In this document: positions 41,748 through 49,681 of the stretch, piece by piece | How positions within the stretch are numbered: position 1 is the stretch's first letter | Layout of the letters: every line of letters begins with the position of its first letter | From: Geodermatophilaceae bacterium URHA0031 | GTDB taxonomy: Bacteria; Actinomycetota; Actinomycetes; Mycobacteriales; Geodermatophilaceae | Reading direction: 5' to 3' | Assembly (NCBI GenBank): GCA_000620205.1 | Contig: JHVP01000004.1 | Coordinates: 372,001 to 436,000 of the forward strand | DNA: 64,000 bases | Position numbers and translations under genes: made by a program | Notes under the pieces: generated by a model | What the model was told of the DNA's origin: nothing | What the model saw: only the letters and a program-made list of their open reading frames with translations | Databases searched by the model: none

Positions 41748-42428
41748 CTAGGCCGACCCCGCTGGCGCCAGCACCCGCAGGTCGTCGGCGAACCGGAGAG
41801 GCGCCCCCGTGAGCTCCTGGAGCCCGTCGCCGGTCAGCCCGTCGACCAGTTCGCGGACGAGCAGCCCTGCGGGCGTGACGTCGAGGACGGCCAGGTCGGT
41901 GTAGACGCGGTCGACCACGCCGGCAGCGGTGAGCGGGTAGGTGCATCGCTCCAGCAGCTTCGGCTCGCCGCGGGCCGTGGTGTGGGTCGTCAGCACGAGG
42001 ATGCGACGGGCGCCGACCGCGAGGTCCATCGCGCCGCCGACGGCCGGCGGGTAGTGCTCGTCGTCGGTCGCCCAGTTGGCGAGGTCGCCGTTCGCACCGA
42101 CCTGGAAGGCGCCGAGCACCGAGATGTCCAGGTGCCCGCCGCGCATGATCATGAACGAGTCGGTGTGGTGGAAGTACGCGCCGCCGGGCAGCAGCGTGAC
42201 CGGTTCCTTGCCGGCATTGATGAGCTCGGGGTCCTCCTCCCCTGGTGCCGGTGCCGGGCCGACGCCCAGGATCCCGTTCTCGCTGTGGTAGATCACCTCG
42301 CGGTCCTCGGGTACGAAGTTCGCCACCAGGGTCGGCAGCCCGATGCCCAGGTTGACGTAGGACCCGTCGGGGATGTCCTGGGCCGCCCGCCGGGCCATGT
42401 CGGTGCGGGACAGACGCTGGACGGTCAC
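41748..42428 (-). CDS. 3-oxoacid/3-oxoadipate CoA-transferase, subunit B
   Basis: A 226-residue beta subunit of a family I CoA-transferase. The catalytic glutamate sits in YHSENGILGVGP. NLGIGLPTLVANFVP and GGHLDISVLGAFQV are standard ScoB/PcaJ segments. The GTG at 42428 overlaps the subunit A stop (GTGA). The transferase moves CoA from succinyl-CoA or acetyl-CoA to a 3-oxoacid. Succinyl-CoA:acetoacetate (ScoB) and 3-oxoadipate (PcaJ) activities cannot be separated from sequence. Protocatechuate made by the qsu cluster would feed the latter route, but no other pca gene is in the window. Confidence 0.92.
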   Translation of the reverse strand: MTVQRLSRTDMARRAAQDIPDGSYVNLGIGLPTLVANFVPEDREVIYHSENGILGVGPAPAPGEEDPELINAGKEPVTLLPGGAYFHHTDSFMIMRGGHLDISVLGAFQVGANGDLANWATDDEHYPPAVGGAMDLAVGARRILVLTTHTTARGEPKLLERCTYPLTAAGVVDRVYTDLAVLDVTPAGLLVRELVDGLTGDGLQELTGAPLRFADDLRVLAPAGSA

Positions 42429-43102
42429 CGGGCGCCGCCCGGCTCGATGCGCACGACCCGATCGACGAAGACCCCGGGAGTCACCACCACCTCCGGGTCG
42501 AGCTCCCCCAGCTCGACGAACTGGCGCACCTGCACGACGGTGAGCGCGGCGGCGGCCGCCATGGTCGGGCCGAAGTTCCGCGCCGCGGAGTGGTAGGTCA
42601 GGTTGCCCCACCGGTCGGCGCGGTCGGCCTTGATCAGCGCGACGTCCCCGCGCAGCGGCTCCTCGAAGACGTGCCGCCGGCCGCCGATCACCCGGACCTC
42701 CTTGCCTGCGGCGAGCAGCGAATCGGCTCCGGCGGGGGTGAAGAACCCGCCGAGCCCGGCCCCCGCGCACCGCATCCGCTCGCTCAGCGTGCCCTGCGGC
42801 ACCAGTTCCAGCTCGATGTCGCGAGCTCGGTAGAGCTCCTCGAACCAGATCGACCCCTTCGAGCGCGGGTAGGAACAAACGATCTTCCGGACCCGGCGCT
42901 CCCGCAGCAGTGCGGCGACGTCGGTGTCACCGCTGCCGGCGTTGTTGGTGACGACGGTGAGGTCCCTGGCCCCCTGCTCCAGCAGGGCGTGGGTCAGCTC
43001 GACCGGGACGCCCGAGTTCCCGAAACCACCGATGAGGACGGTCGCGCCATCGCGCACCCCGGCGACCGCGGACGCCAGCGACGGGACCCGCTTGTCCAGC
43101 AC
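42425..43102 (-). CDS. 3-oxoacid/3-oxoadipate CoA-transferase, subunit A
   Basis: A 225-residue alpha subunit paired with the gene after it. It shows GATVLIGGFGNSGVPVELTH near the N terminus (CoA-binding), VTNNAGSGDTDVAALLRERR, VPQGTLSERMRCAGAGLGGF and the C-terminal ARNFGPTMAAAA, all typical of ScoA/PcaI. The GTG at 43102 has GAGGGGG upstream. The two genes form a short operon convergent with the toxin-antitoxin pair. See subunit B for the substrate question. Confidence 0.92.
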   Translation of the reverse strand: MLDKRVPSLASAVAGVRDGATVLIGGFGNSGVPVELTHALLEQGARDLTVVTNNAGSGDTDVAALLRERRVRKIVCSYPRSKGSIWFEELYRARDIELELVPQGTLSERMRCAGAGLGGFFTPAGADSLLAAGKEVRVIGGRRHVFEEPLRGDVALIKADRADRWGNLTYHSAARNFGPTMAAAAALTVVQVRQFVELGELDPEVVVTPGVFVDRVVRIEPGGAR

Positions 43103-43245
43103 AGCGCCCCCTCGGACCTACGTCGGACGTCCGGCGCGCGGGTCGCGCACGTCGTAGGGAGAGTACGAAGAGCAGGTCCCGCCGCGCGCGCCGGCTCGGT
43201 CGTTCCTCAGAAGTCCGTGGCCCGTGGCCGCGCGACGGGCCGCCG

Positions 43246-43851
43246 TCAGATCCACCCGTGCCGGCGGGCGACCTCGACGGCGGCGTGCCGGTTGGCGGCG
43301 CCGAGCTTGGCGGCGGCGGCCGAGAGGTAGTTGCGCACCGTCCCCGGCGAGAGGTGTGCTCGGGCGGCGATCTCCTCGACCGGCGCACCGCCAGCGGCGA
43401 GCTCCAGCACGTCGGCCTCGCGGGGGGTCAGCGGGCTGTCACCGGCGCTGATCGCCTCGGCGGCCAGCTGAGGGTCGACGTACCTCCCGCCCTGGTGCAC
43501 GGTACGGACCACGTCGGTGAGAACTGAGGCGCTGACGGTCTTGGGCAGGAACCCGCGCACGCCGGCGGTCAACGCGCGCTTGAGGTGTCCGGCGCGGCCG
43601 TGCCCGGTGACGATCACCGTCGCGCAGCCCGGCACGGTGGTGGTGAGTTCCGCGGCGACGGAGATGCCGTCGCGGTCGGGCATCTGCAGGTCCAGGACGG
43701 CGACGTCGGGGTGGTGCAACCGGGCCATGGCCAGCGCCTCGCTCCCCGAGGCGGCCTGGGCGACGACGTCGAGGTCCTCCTCCAACGCGAGGAGGGCAGC
43801 CAGCGCCGTGCGGATCAGGTTCTCGTCGTCCGCGAGCAGCACACGGATCAT
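43246..43851 (-). CDS. NarL/DesR-type response regulator
   Basis: A 201-residue two-component response regulator. The receiver domain (1-120) has the acidic pocket LLADDENL, the phosphorylated aspartate in DVAVLDLQMPDRDG and the lysine in GFLPKT. The C-terminal LuxR-type helix-turn-helix (about 140-200) reads LTPREADVLELAAGGAPVEE and then LSPGTVRNYLSAAAAKLGA. It overlaps the kinase gene by four bases (ATGA). With the downstream-facing ABC-2 genes it forms a common actinobacterial module in which the regulator controls its own exporter. Confidence 0.94.
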   Translation of the reverse strand: MIRVLLADDENLIRTALAALLALEEDLDVVAQAASGSEALAMARLHHPDVAVLDLQMPDRDGISVAAELTTTVPGCATVIVTGHGRAGHLKRALTAGVRGFLPKTVSASVLTDVVRTVHQGGRYVDPQLAAEAISAGDSPLTPREADVLELAAGGAPVEEIAARAHLSPGTVRNYLSAAAAKLGAANRHAAVEVARRHGWI

Positions 43852-45101
43852 GCCGTCACCACGGCCGGCAGGACGGCGGTCAGCTCGAAGCAGCCGTCCT
43901 CGCGGGAGGCCGTGAGCCGCCCGCCGACGGCGTCCAGCCGCTCGGCGACGCCGGTCAGGCCGTTGCCCCATCGACGGTCCGCCGGCTCGACGGCGCCGTC
44001 GTTGGCCACCCGGAGCTCCGCCTGGCCGCCGGCGGAGTCCAGGGTGATGGTGCAGGTCGACGCCCGGCTGTGCCGTAGCACGTTGGTCACCGCCTCCCGC
44101 ACCACCCATCCGAGGGCGACCTGGACCGCAGCCGGCAGCAGGGCGGCTTCCTCATCGCCGCTCACGGTGCAGGACACGCCGGCGGCGCGGAGCACGGAGC
44201 GGGCGCCGGCCAGCTCGCCCGGGAGGCTGGCGCTCCGGTAGCCGCCGACGACGCCCCGCATCTCCTGCAGGGACTCATCGGCGATCCGGCTGATGTCGGT
44301 GACCTCCTCGGCCACCTCGGGCCGGCCCCGCCGCACCAGCTCGGCGGCCAGCTGACCCTTGACCGCGATCGCCGAGAGGTTGCGGCCCATGACGTCGTGC
44401 AGGTCGCGGGCGAAGCGCAGCCGTTCCTCGGCGACGGCCAGCCGGGCCCGCACGTCCCGGGCGCGCTCCAGCTGTGTGACGACGTCGAACACCCACACCG
44501 AGAAGCGGAAGGACAGCGCGGTGGCGGTCACGGTGACGCCGAACACGGCGCCGAGGGCGAGTGCCTGGCCTGGTGCACGCCCGACACCGACCAGCACGGC
44601 GGCCACCAGGACGCCGATCCCGGCGCCGCCGACCGTCAGGGTCCGGGCCGGCCACACCGTGCTGCAGGCGATGAGCACCATCATCGGGGCCAGCGCCACG
44701 GCCCACGGCACCACAGAACCCGCATCGCTCGCGTCCGGGACCGCGGCCACGCCCGCGCCCGCCGTGGCCAGCGCCGCCGCGACCGCGCCTCCCAGCAGCC
44801 GTGGCGGAAGCCGCTCGTCCTGAAGGGAACGGGCCAGACCGGCGCGGGCGAGCAGCAGCGTCGCCACCGAGACGGTGATCGATCCCAGGAGGAACGCCGC
44901 CGCAGCGAAGGCCGGGGGGCCCGGCGAGGACCCGACGACCAGGAGCGAGACCAATGGGGTCAGAGCCAGGACCGAGTAGTACGACCAGCGGGTGTACAGC
45001 GCGATCCGCTGCGGGTCGGACCGTCCTGCCCACCAGCCTGCGACGCTCGGCACGGGGACCATGCTCCCGCGCCGAGCGTCGCCCTCGGGTCTCGATGCCA
45101 C
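43848..45101 (-). CDS. DesK-like sensor histidine kinase
   Basis: A sensor kinase of up to 417 residues. It has about six predicted membrane helices in the first 200 residues, then a HisKA_3 dimerisation region with the phosphorylated histidine (FARDLHDVMGRNLSAIAV) and an HATPase domain (EAVTNVLRHS with the N box, and GNGLTGVAERLDAVGG with the G box). No large extracytoplasmic sensor is present, so it probably senses the membrane or the exporter itself. The GTG at 45101 gives the longest frame, while an ATG at 45062 is a fair alternative start. It lies between the ABC permease and the regulator gene. Confidence 0.92.
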   Translation of the reverse strand: MASRPEGDARRGSMVPVPSVAGWWAGRSDPQRIALYTRWSYYSVLALTPLVSLLVVGSSPGPPAFAAAAFLLGSITVSVATLLLARAGLARSLQDERLPPRLLGGAVAAALATAGAGVAAVPDASDAGSVVPWAVALAPMMVLIACSTVWPARTLTVGGAGIGVLVAAVLVGVGRAPGQALALGAVFGVTVTATALSFRFSVWVFDVVTQLERARDVRARLAVAEERLRFARDLHDVMGRNLSAIAVKGQLAAELVRRGRPEVAEEVTDISRIADESLQEMRGVVGGYRSASLPGELAGARSVLRAAGVSCTVSGDEEAALLPAAVQVALGWVVREAVTNVLRHSRASTCTITLDSAGGQAELRVANDGAVEPADRRWGNGLTGVAERLDAVGGRLTASREDGCFELTAVLPAVVTA

Positions 45102-45119
45102 GGCTTCAGCTGTTCTGGC

Positions 45120-45953
45120 TCAACGACGGGGTGCCCAGCGGAACACGCGGCGGGCGATGACGGTGCCGACGACCAGCCATCCGCCCAGCACGGCCAGCGG
45201 CAGCGGGGCCGCCGTCCATGCACCGGCGGTGTCGACCGCCTGTCCGGTCCACGTCTCACCGACCAGCCCGAGCCGGCTCAGTTCGATCACCGGCGTGAGC
45301 GGGAGGAATCGGAAGACCTGGCCGACCGCCTCCGGGAGATCGGACAGCGGGACCAGCAGACCGGAGAACAACGTCGCCGCGAGGACCAGGGGCAGGGTCG
45401 TGAACTGCGCCGCCTCCACCGTGCGGGTGAAGGACGTGCTCGCGGCGGCGAGCACCACCATCAGAACGCCGCCCCCCAGCAGGGCGAGGAGCGGCAGGAC
45501 GACGTCCACGGGGGCCGACCACTTCCCCAGCGCCACCACTCCGACCCCGACGACGAGGACCTGCAGGAGGGTCACGAGCAGGGTCGGGACGGCGGTGCCG
45601 AGCACGATCTCGCCGTCGGTGAGCTCGCCGGTCCGCATCCGCTGCAGCACCAGCTCCTCGCGCCGGGCGACGAAGGTGGTGACCAGGTTGTAGTACGCCA
45701 CCAGGATCAACGTGATGCCGATGGCACTGGCGATGAAGCTGGATCCGTCGAGCTCGAGACCGTTGGACGCGGCGATCGCTGCGACGCTCCCCAGCAACAC
45801 GACAGGGCCGAGCACGGAGTTCACGGCGGCGGTGCGGTTGCGCCGCAGCAGCCGGATCTCGGCGGCGGCGAGTGCGAGCACGCGGCGGCGGGCGCTGCCT
45901 CGGGAGCCGAGGTCGTTCGACGATGTGTCGACGGCGGGCAGGGTTGCGGTCAT
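45120..45953 (-). CDS. ABC-2 type transporter permease
   Basis: A 277-residue ABC-2 permease with six predicted membrane helices after a cytoplasmic N terminus of about 40 residues. Marks are LALAAAEIRLLRRNRTAAV before helix one, the coupling-region segment RREELVLQRMRTGELTDGEI and LFSGLLVPLSDLPEAV towards the end. It forms an exporter with the ATPase encoded 23 bases upstream; drugs, antibiotics or lipids are typical cargo. It ends 18 bases before the kinase gene, so all four genes share an operon. Confidence 0.92.
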   Translation of the reverse strand: MTATLPAVDTSSNDLGSRGSARRRVLALAAAEIRLLRRNRTAAVNSVLGPVVLLGSVAAIAASNGLELDGSSFIASAIGITLILVAYYNLVTTFVARREELVLQRMRTGELTDGEIVLGTAVPTLLVTLLQVLVVGVGVVALGKWSAPVDVVLPLLALLGGGVLMVVLAAASTSFTRTVEAAQFTTLPLVLAATLFSGLLVPLSDLPEAVGQVFRFLPLTPVIELSRLGLVGETWTGQAVDTAGAWTAAPLPLAVLGGWLVVGTVIARRVFRWAPRR

Positions 45954-45976
45954 GTCGAACTCCTGGGGGTCCGGGG

Positions 45977-46909
45977 TCAGGCGGCGGTGGGGACGGTGCC
46001 GTCGGCGACGGCGAGGAATGCCTGCTGGAGGGAGGCGGGGCGGGCCTGGAGGCCGGTGAGGTCCAGACCGTGCTCGCCGGCCCAGCCCAGGAGGACGGCG
46101 AGGGTCGACTGCAGGTCGTCGGTGTGCAGCTCGACGTGCGGCGGTCCGACGGCGACCGCGACCCCGGGCAGGTCGGGTAGCGGGAGCCCGCGGTCGTCCA
46201 GGGTGAAGCGGATCGTGGCCGATCGACCAGCGGCGATCTCGGCCTGTGTGCCGGCCAGCACGATCCGACCGGCGCGCATCACGGCGATCCGATCGGCGAG
46301 CTGCTCGGCCTCCTCGAGGTCGTGGGTGGTCAGGACGACGGCGGCACCCCCCGCCACCAGGTCCCGGATCAGCTCCCAGACCGTGCGGCGGCTCTCCGGG
46401 TCCAGCCCGGTCGTGGGCTCGTCGAGGACGACGACCCTCGGTCGGCCGAGCAGTGCCAGGGCGAGGTCCAGCCTGCGGCGCTCGCCGCCGGACAGGCTGC
46501 GCACCCGGACGCCGGTCCGGGAGACGAGGTCGACCTGGGCCAGCGCCTCGCCGACCGGCCGCGGCCGGGTGAGGGTGCGGGCCCAGGTGTGCAGGGTCTC
46601 GCCGACGGTGAGGTCACCGGGGAGTCCGCTGGACTGCAGCAGGACGCCGAGGTGCGGCCGGACCCGGGCGCGCTCGGTGACCGGGTCCGCGCCGAGGATG
46701 CGGACCGAGCCGCTGTCGGCGCCGGCGAGGCCTTCGACCACTTCCAGCACGGAGGTCTTGCCGGCGCCGTTGACGCCGAGCAGTGCGAAGACCTCGCCAG
46801 GCCGGACGGCGAACGAGACGCCGCGGACGGCCTCGAATGCGCCGTACCGGCGGTGCAGGTCCACGACCTCCACGGCGAGGTCGGGATGCGCGGGCTCAGC
46901 GGTGAACAC
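45977..46909 (-). CDS. ABC-2 exporter ATP-binding protein
   Basis: A 310-residue ATPase with Walker A GVNGAGKTS, Q-loop region GVLLQSSGLPGDLTV, signature LSGGERRRLDLALALL, Walker B VVVLDEPTTGLD and the switch histidine in LTTHDLEEAEQ. A C-terminal extension of about 80 residues resembles DrrA-like regulatory tails. The GTG at 46909 has CGGAGGC upstream. It heads the operon ATPase-permease-kinase-regulator. A palindrome about 135 bp upstream may be the regulator site. Confidence 0.94.
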   Translation of the reverse strand: MFTAEPAHPDLAVEVVDLHRRYGAFEAVRGVSFAVRPGEVFALLGVNGAGKTSVLEVVEGLAGADSGSVRILGADPVTERARVRPHLGVLLQSSGLPGDLTVGETLHTWARTLTRPRPVGEALAQVDLVSRTGVRVRSLSGGERRRLDLALALLGRPRVVVLDEPTTGLDPESRRTVWELIRDLVAGGAAVVLTTHDLEEAEQLADRIAVMRAGRIVLAGTQAEIAAGRSATIRFTLDDRGLPLPDLPGVAVAVGPPHVELHTDDLQSTLAVLLGWAGEHGLDLTGLQARPASLQQAFLAVADGTVPTAA

Positions 46910-47042
46910 GAGTTGCCTCCGGTGGACGTGCGGGCCGGTGCCCAGCGGGCCTCGGGTGGTCGTAGTTCGACGGTGTCATCGGCTCCGACGCGCCACAGGT
47001 GCCGGAACTCACCGGTTGCTCAGCGGCCCGCACGGCGGACCG

Positions 47043-47056
47043 ATGACGTCTGTCAT
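47043..47056. promoter_or_regulatory. Candidate response-regulator operator
   Basis: ATGAC (47043-47047), spacer GTCT, GTCAT (47052-47056) is a perfect inverted repeat before the ABC exporter operon. NarL/DesR-type regulators bind short inverted repeats of this kind near their own exporter promoters. It lies between the exporter operon and the preceding gene on the same strand, 25 bases past that gene's stop. Binding is inferred. Confidence 0.4.
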
Positions 47057-47080
47057 GGGTCAGCGCGTCGGTCGCCGCAG

Positions 47081-47635
47081 TCATGGCCGTCCGCCCCGGC
47101 CGAGGACGCGCAGGAGGAGGCGCCGGACGGCCCCGGCGGGGACCTCGGTCGGCCAGTCCGGCACCGGGGCGCCGTCAGGCACCATCGTGGCCAGCACCAG
47201 GTGGCGGACGTCGTCCGGCTCGGCGCCCGATGCCGCCACGATGCGTGCCGACGCGGCGGCCGGCTCCAGCACGCTCAGCCACAGCTCGCCGGTACCGAGC
47301 TTCAGGCCCGGCCGCAGCCGCCGGGCTCGCACCAGCGGCCGCCACGCGGCGGTGAAGTCCCGGGAGGCGCGGCGGAACTCGGTCGCAGGCTCCGGCGTCG
47401 ACCCACCGGCAGGTGGGGCACCGCCGCCCTCCCAACGAGGCTGCCCGAGCGCGGCACGCACAGCGTCGACGGTCAGCTGCGGATGGTCGACGGTCACGGT
47501 CAGCGTGACCGGATCCGCCGTCCGCAGCAGGCCCACGAGCACGTGCGTGGTCTCGTACCTGGTCGCGCCGAGGCGTCGGGCCTCGTCGGCGGCTGCGTGC
47601 AGCACCCTGGCGGCCGTGTCGTCATAGAGCAACAT
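47081..47635 (-). CDS. Clp N-domain-like protein
   Basis: A 184-residue protein with Clp N-terminal-type repeats and no AAA+ domain. The first repeat begins LLYDDTAARVLHAAADEARR and continues ATRYETTHVLVGLL, the typical Clp-N pattern. A weaker second copy follows about residue 115 (RRLRPGLKLGTGELWLSVLE, then DDVRHLVLATM). Such stand-alone proteins may bind ClpC substrates or act as regulators, but the role here is unknown. The ATG at 47635 has GGGAG upstream. It lies upstream of the ABC exporter operon on the same strand, 171 bases away. Confidence 0.75.
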   Translation of the reverse strand: MLLYDDTAARVLHAAADEARRLGATRYETTHVLVGLLRTADPVTLTVTVDHPQLTVDAVRAALGQPRWEGGGAPPAGGSTPEPATEFRRASRDFTAAWRPLVRARRLRPGLKLGTGELWLSVLEPAAASARIVAASGAEPDDVRHLVLATMVPDGAPVPDWPTEVPAGAVRRLLLRVLGRGGRP

Positions 47636-48021
47636 CGGACATCTCCCAGCGGTCGGATGGGGCGTCTCGGACATCTCCGAGCCTGTCGGCACTCCGGGCC
47701 CGGCGCGGGTGCGGCCCATCACCGACTTCCACCGAGAACTGCACGACGCACCCGTGTGAGGAGTCAGCAGCCGCGTCGGGTCGAGCCAGGGCTGGCGCGG
47801 TCCCTGTCTGCAGCCCGCGTCGGGCTGCCCGGGGTCAGCGGGGCGTTGTCGCGGAGCGCACCCGTCGTCGAGGTCATCTCACACGCTCCCTGGGTGCACG
47901 GGCGACCTCGCTGGTCACGTCAGTAGCAGGATCACCGGGACACCCCAACCGATCGAGTTCCGAGACGTAGGACGGGCATGACACGCACCGACCCCGCCCC
48001 CTCGACACCCGCTGCCTGCCC
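47636..48021. other. Divergent promoter region, no gene
   Basis: About 385 bases between the Clp-N-like gene and the sigma factor gene. The segment CGGACATCTCC occurs twice (about 47636 and 47679) and may reflect a duplicated ribosome-site region. No open frame with a believable start was found. Promoters for both flanking genes should lie here. I could not find a clear GGAAC/GTC pair expected of a SigE-type autoregulated promoter. Confidence 0.45.
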
Positions 48022-48570
48022 GTGGCCCTGACCAGCACGCCGCCGCGCGTGGGCCATCCGGACTTCGTCCTGGACACCGGCGTCATGACCGCCGTCGTCG
48101 ACGAGCAGTGGACGTCGCTGGTCCGGTTGGCCGTGCTGCTGATCGGCGACCGGACAGCCGCCGAGGACGCCGTCCAGGACGCCTGCGAGGCCACCTGGCG
48201 GGTCCGCCCGCAGGTGCACGACCGCGAGCACCTCATCGGCTACCTGCGCCGGGCGGTGGTGAACCGGTGCCACTCCACCGGCCGTCGCACCGGCACCGTG
48301 CGGCGCTTCCTCGCCTCCGTGCGCGTGGACGACGCCCTCACCGCTCCGGCAGCGGACGTCCCGGTCCTCGCCGCCGAGACCGACGCCGCCGTCCTGGGCG
48401 CCCTGGCCAGGCTCTCGCCGCGGCAACGGGAGGTGCTGGTGCTCCGCTACTGGTCCGAGCTGTCCGAGCGGGAGATCGCCGAGACCCTCGGCATCGCACC
48501 CGGCACGGTCAAGCGCACCGCCTCCGACGCCCTCGCCCGCCTGAACACCCTCCTGGGAGAACTGCGATGA
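48022..48570 (+). CDS. SigE-family ECF RNA polymerase sigma factor
   Basis: A 182-residue extracytoplasmic-function sigma factor. Region 2 (residues about 25-90) reads LVRLAVLLIGDRTAAEDAVQ followed by DACEATWR. Region 4 (about 120-175) carries LSPRQREVLVLRYWSELSER and EIAETLGIAPGTVKR. These marks fit the actinobacterial SigE/SigL-type (ECF41/56-neighbour) families, but the group was not resolved. A GTG at 48022 is the longest start; ATG at 48085 is the alternative. The stop overlaps the ATG of the next gene, which encodes a membrane-anchored protein likely to modulate it. Confidence 0.93.
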   Translation: MALTSTPPRVGHPDFVLDTGVMTAVVDEQWTSLVRLAVLLIGDRTAAEDAVQDACEATWRVRPQVHDREHLIGYLRRAVVNRCHSTGRRTGTVRRFLASVRVDDALTAPAADVPVLAAETDAAVLGALARLSPRQREVLVLRYWSELSEREIAETLGIAPGTVKRTASDALARLNTLLGELR

Positions 48571-49601
48571 CCACCGACGCCTCCGACCTCGAGCCCCGCC
48601 TGCGCGACACGCTGACCCGTACCGCCGACGCGGTGGTCGACCGGCCACGGCCGGCCCTGTCCTGGGAGAAGCCCGGGGCAACCGCAACGGTGACCGAGCT
48701 GGCCGGCCGCCGCCCGCGGCTCCGCACGGTCGTCCGGATCGCCGCTCCGGTCGCGGTCGCGGCTGCCGTCGCAGCCGCCGTCGCCCTGCCCGGCGGGCCG
48801 GCGGTGAACGCCCCAGCCCGTTCGGTGCCGCTGCAGGAGACGGCGCTGCTCGCCCCCGGCAGCGACGTGCCCCTGCAGGCGGGACAGTACCTGTACACGA
48901 AGACCACCTACCAGACCACCCAGAAGGGTGATGTCCCGATCACGGCGGTGGACGAGTACTGGGTCCCGCAGGACGCCACCGGCGAGTGGACCTACCGCGC
49001 CACGGCCTACGACCCGGCGACCGGGCAGCCCGTCCCCCGGTTCTACGACCCGGTCACCGCGGAGCCCATCACCGGACCGCACGTCGAGACCGCGCCGTGC
49101 GGGCACTTCGCCCACCCCGAGGACACCAGCTGCACCGACGCCGGGTCCTGGGACGTCCCGACGCCGCGGTTCATCGCGAACCTGCCCACCGACCCCGCGG
49201 CGCTCGGAGCACTGCTCGTCGAGTGGGGTGACCGGTGGACCCGGCTGGCCGAGGGGAACGGCTACCCGGTCGGGTCCGGTTCCGCGCTGGACCAGGAGTA
49301 CGCGACACTCCACGAGCCGATGACCGCGGCGTCCAACCTCGCCGAGTCCACCGTCGGCATGTCCCAGCCCTTCTCCCACGCCCTGGAGCAGGCCATCGCC
49401 GAGCTGCCGGGTGTGGTGGCCAGGCCGGCCACGAACCTGGACGGCGTGCCGGGCACCAGCTACGCCGCGGTGGCCTCCGACGGGTGGGGCGTCTCCGATG
49501 CGATGGTCTTCGACGCCGACGGCAACTACATCGGCACCCCCACCAGCGCCGTCGTCGTCGGCGCCGCCGACCAGGCCGGGGTCGCCCCGGCCGGCCGATG
49601 A
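48567..49601 (+). CDS. CU044_5270-like membrane-anchored protein, possible sigma partner
   Basis: A 344-residue protein with a cytoplasmic N terminus of about 55 residues, one predicted membrane helix (VRIAAPVAVAAAVAAAVALP, about 54-73) and a large extracytoplasmic domain. It resembles the actinobacterial CU044_5270 family, which is regularly encoded after SigE-type sigma genes. Two cysteines in the outer domain (CGHF and TSCTDAGS) could form a disulfide. The N-terminal part lacks a zinc-binding HxxxCxxC anti-sigma signature, so it is not a standard ZAS anti-sigma factor. It overlaps the sigma gene (ATGA), which suggests a paired role in envelope stress sensing. Confidence 0.8.
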   Translation: MTTDASDLEPRLRDTLTRTADAVVDRPRPALSWEKPGATATVTELAGRRPRLRTVVRIAAPVAVAAAVAAAVALPGGPAVNAPARSVPLQETALLAPGSDVPLQAGQYLYTKTTYQTTQKGDVPITAVDEYWVPQDATGEWTYRATAYDPATGQPVPRFYDPVTAEPITGPHVETAPCGHFAHPEDTSCTDAGSWDVPTPRFIANLPTDPAALGALLVEWGDRWTRLAEGNGYPVGSGSALDQEYATLHEPMTAASNLAESTVGMSQPFSHALEQAIAELPGVVARPATNLDGVPGTSYAAVASDGWGVSDAMVFDADGNYIGTPTSAVVVGAADQAGVAPAGR

Positions 49602-49681
49602 CCGCGGCCACCTCGGCGCGACCCGAGGTGCACGATCCCCCACCGCTCTCCGTCGCCCCGTCCCAGAGTCCTGGAGTCCCT

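Noticed and set aside
46321-47926. Long + strand frame opposite the ABC ATPase and Clp-N genes
   Set aside because: Antisense of genes with clear Walker, signature and Clp-N motifs.
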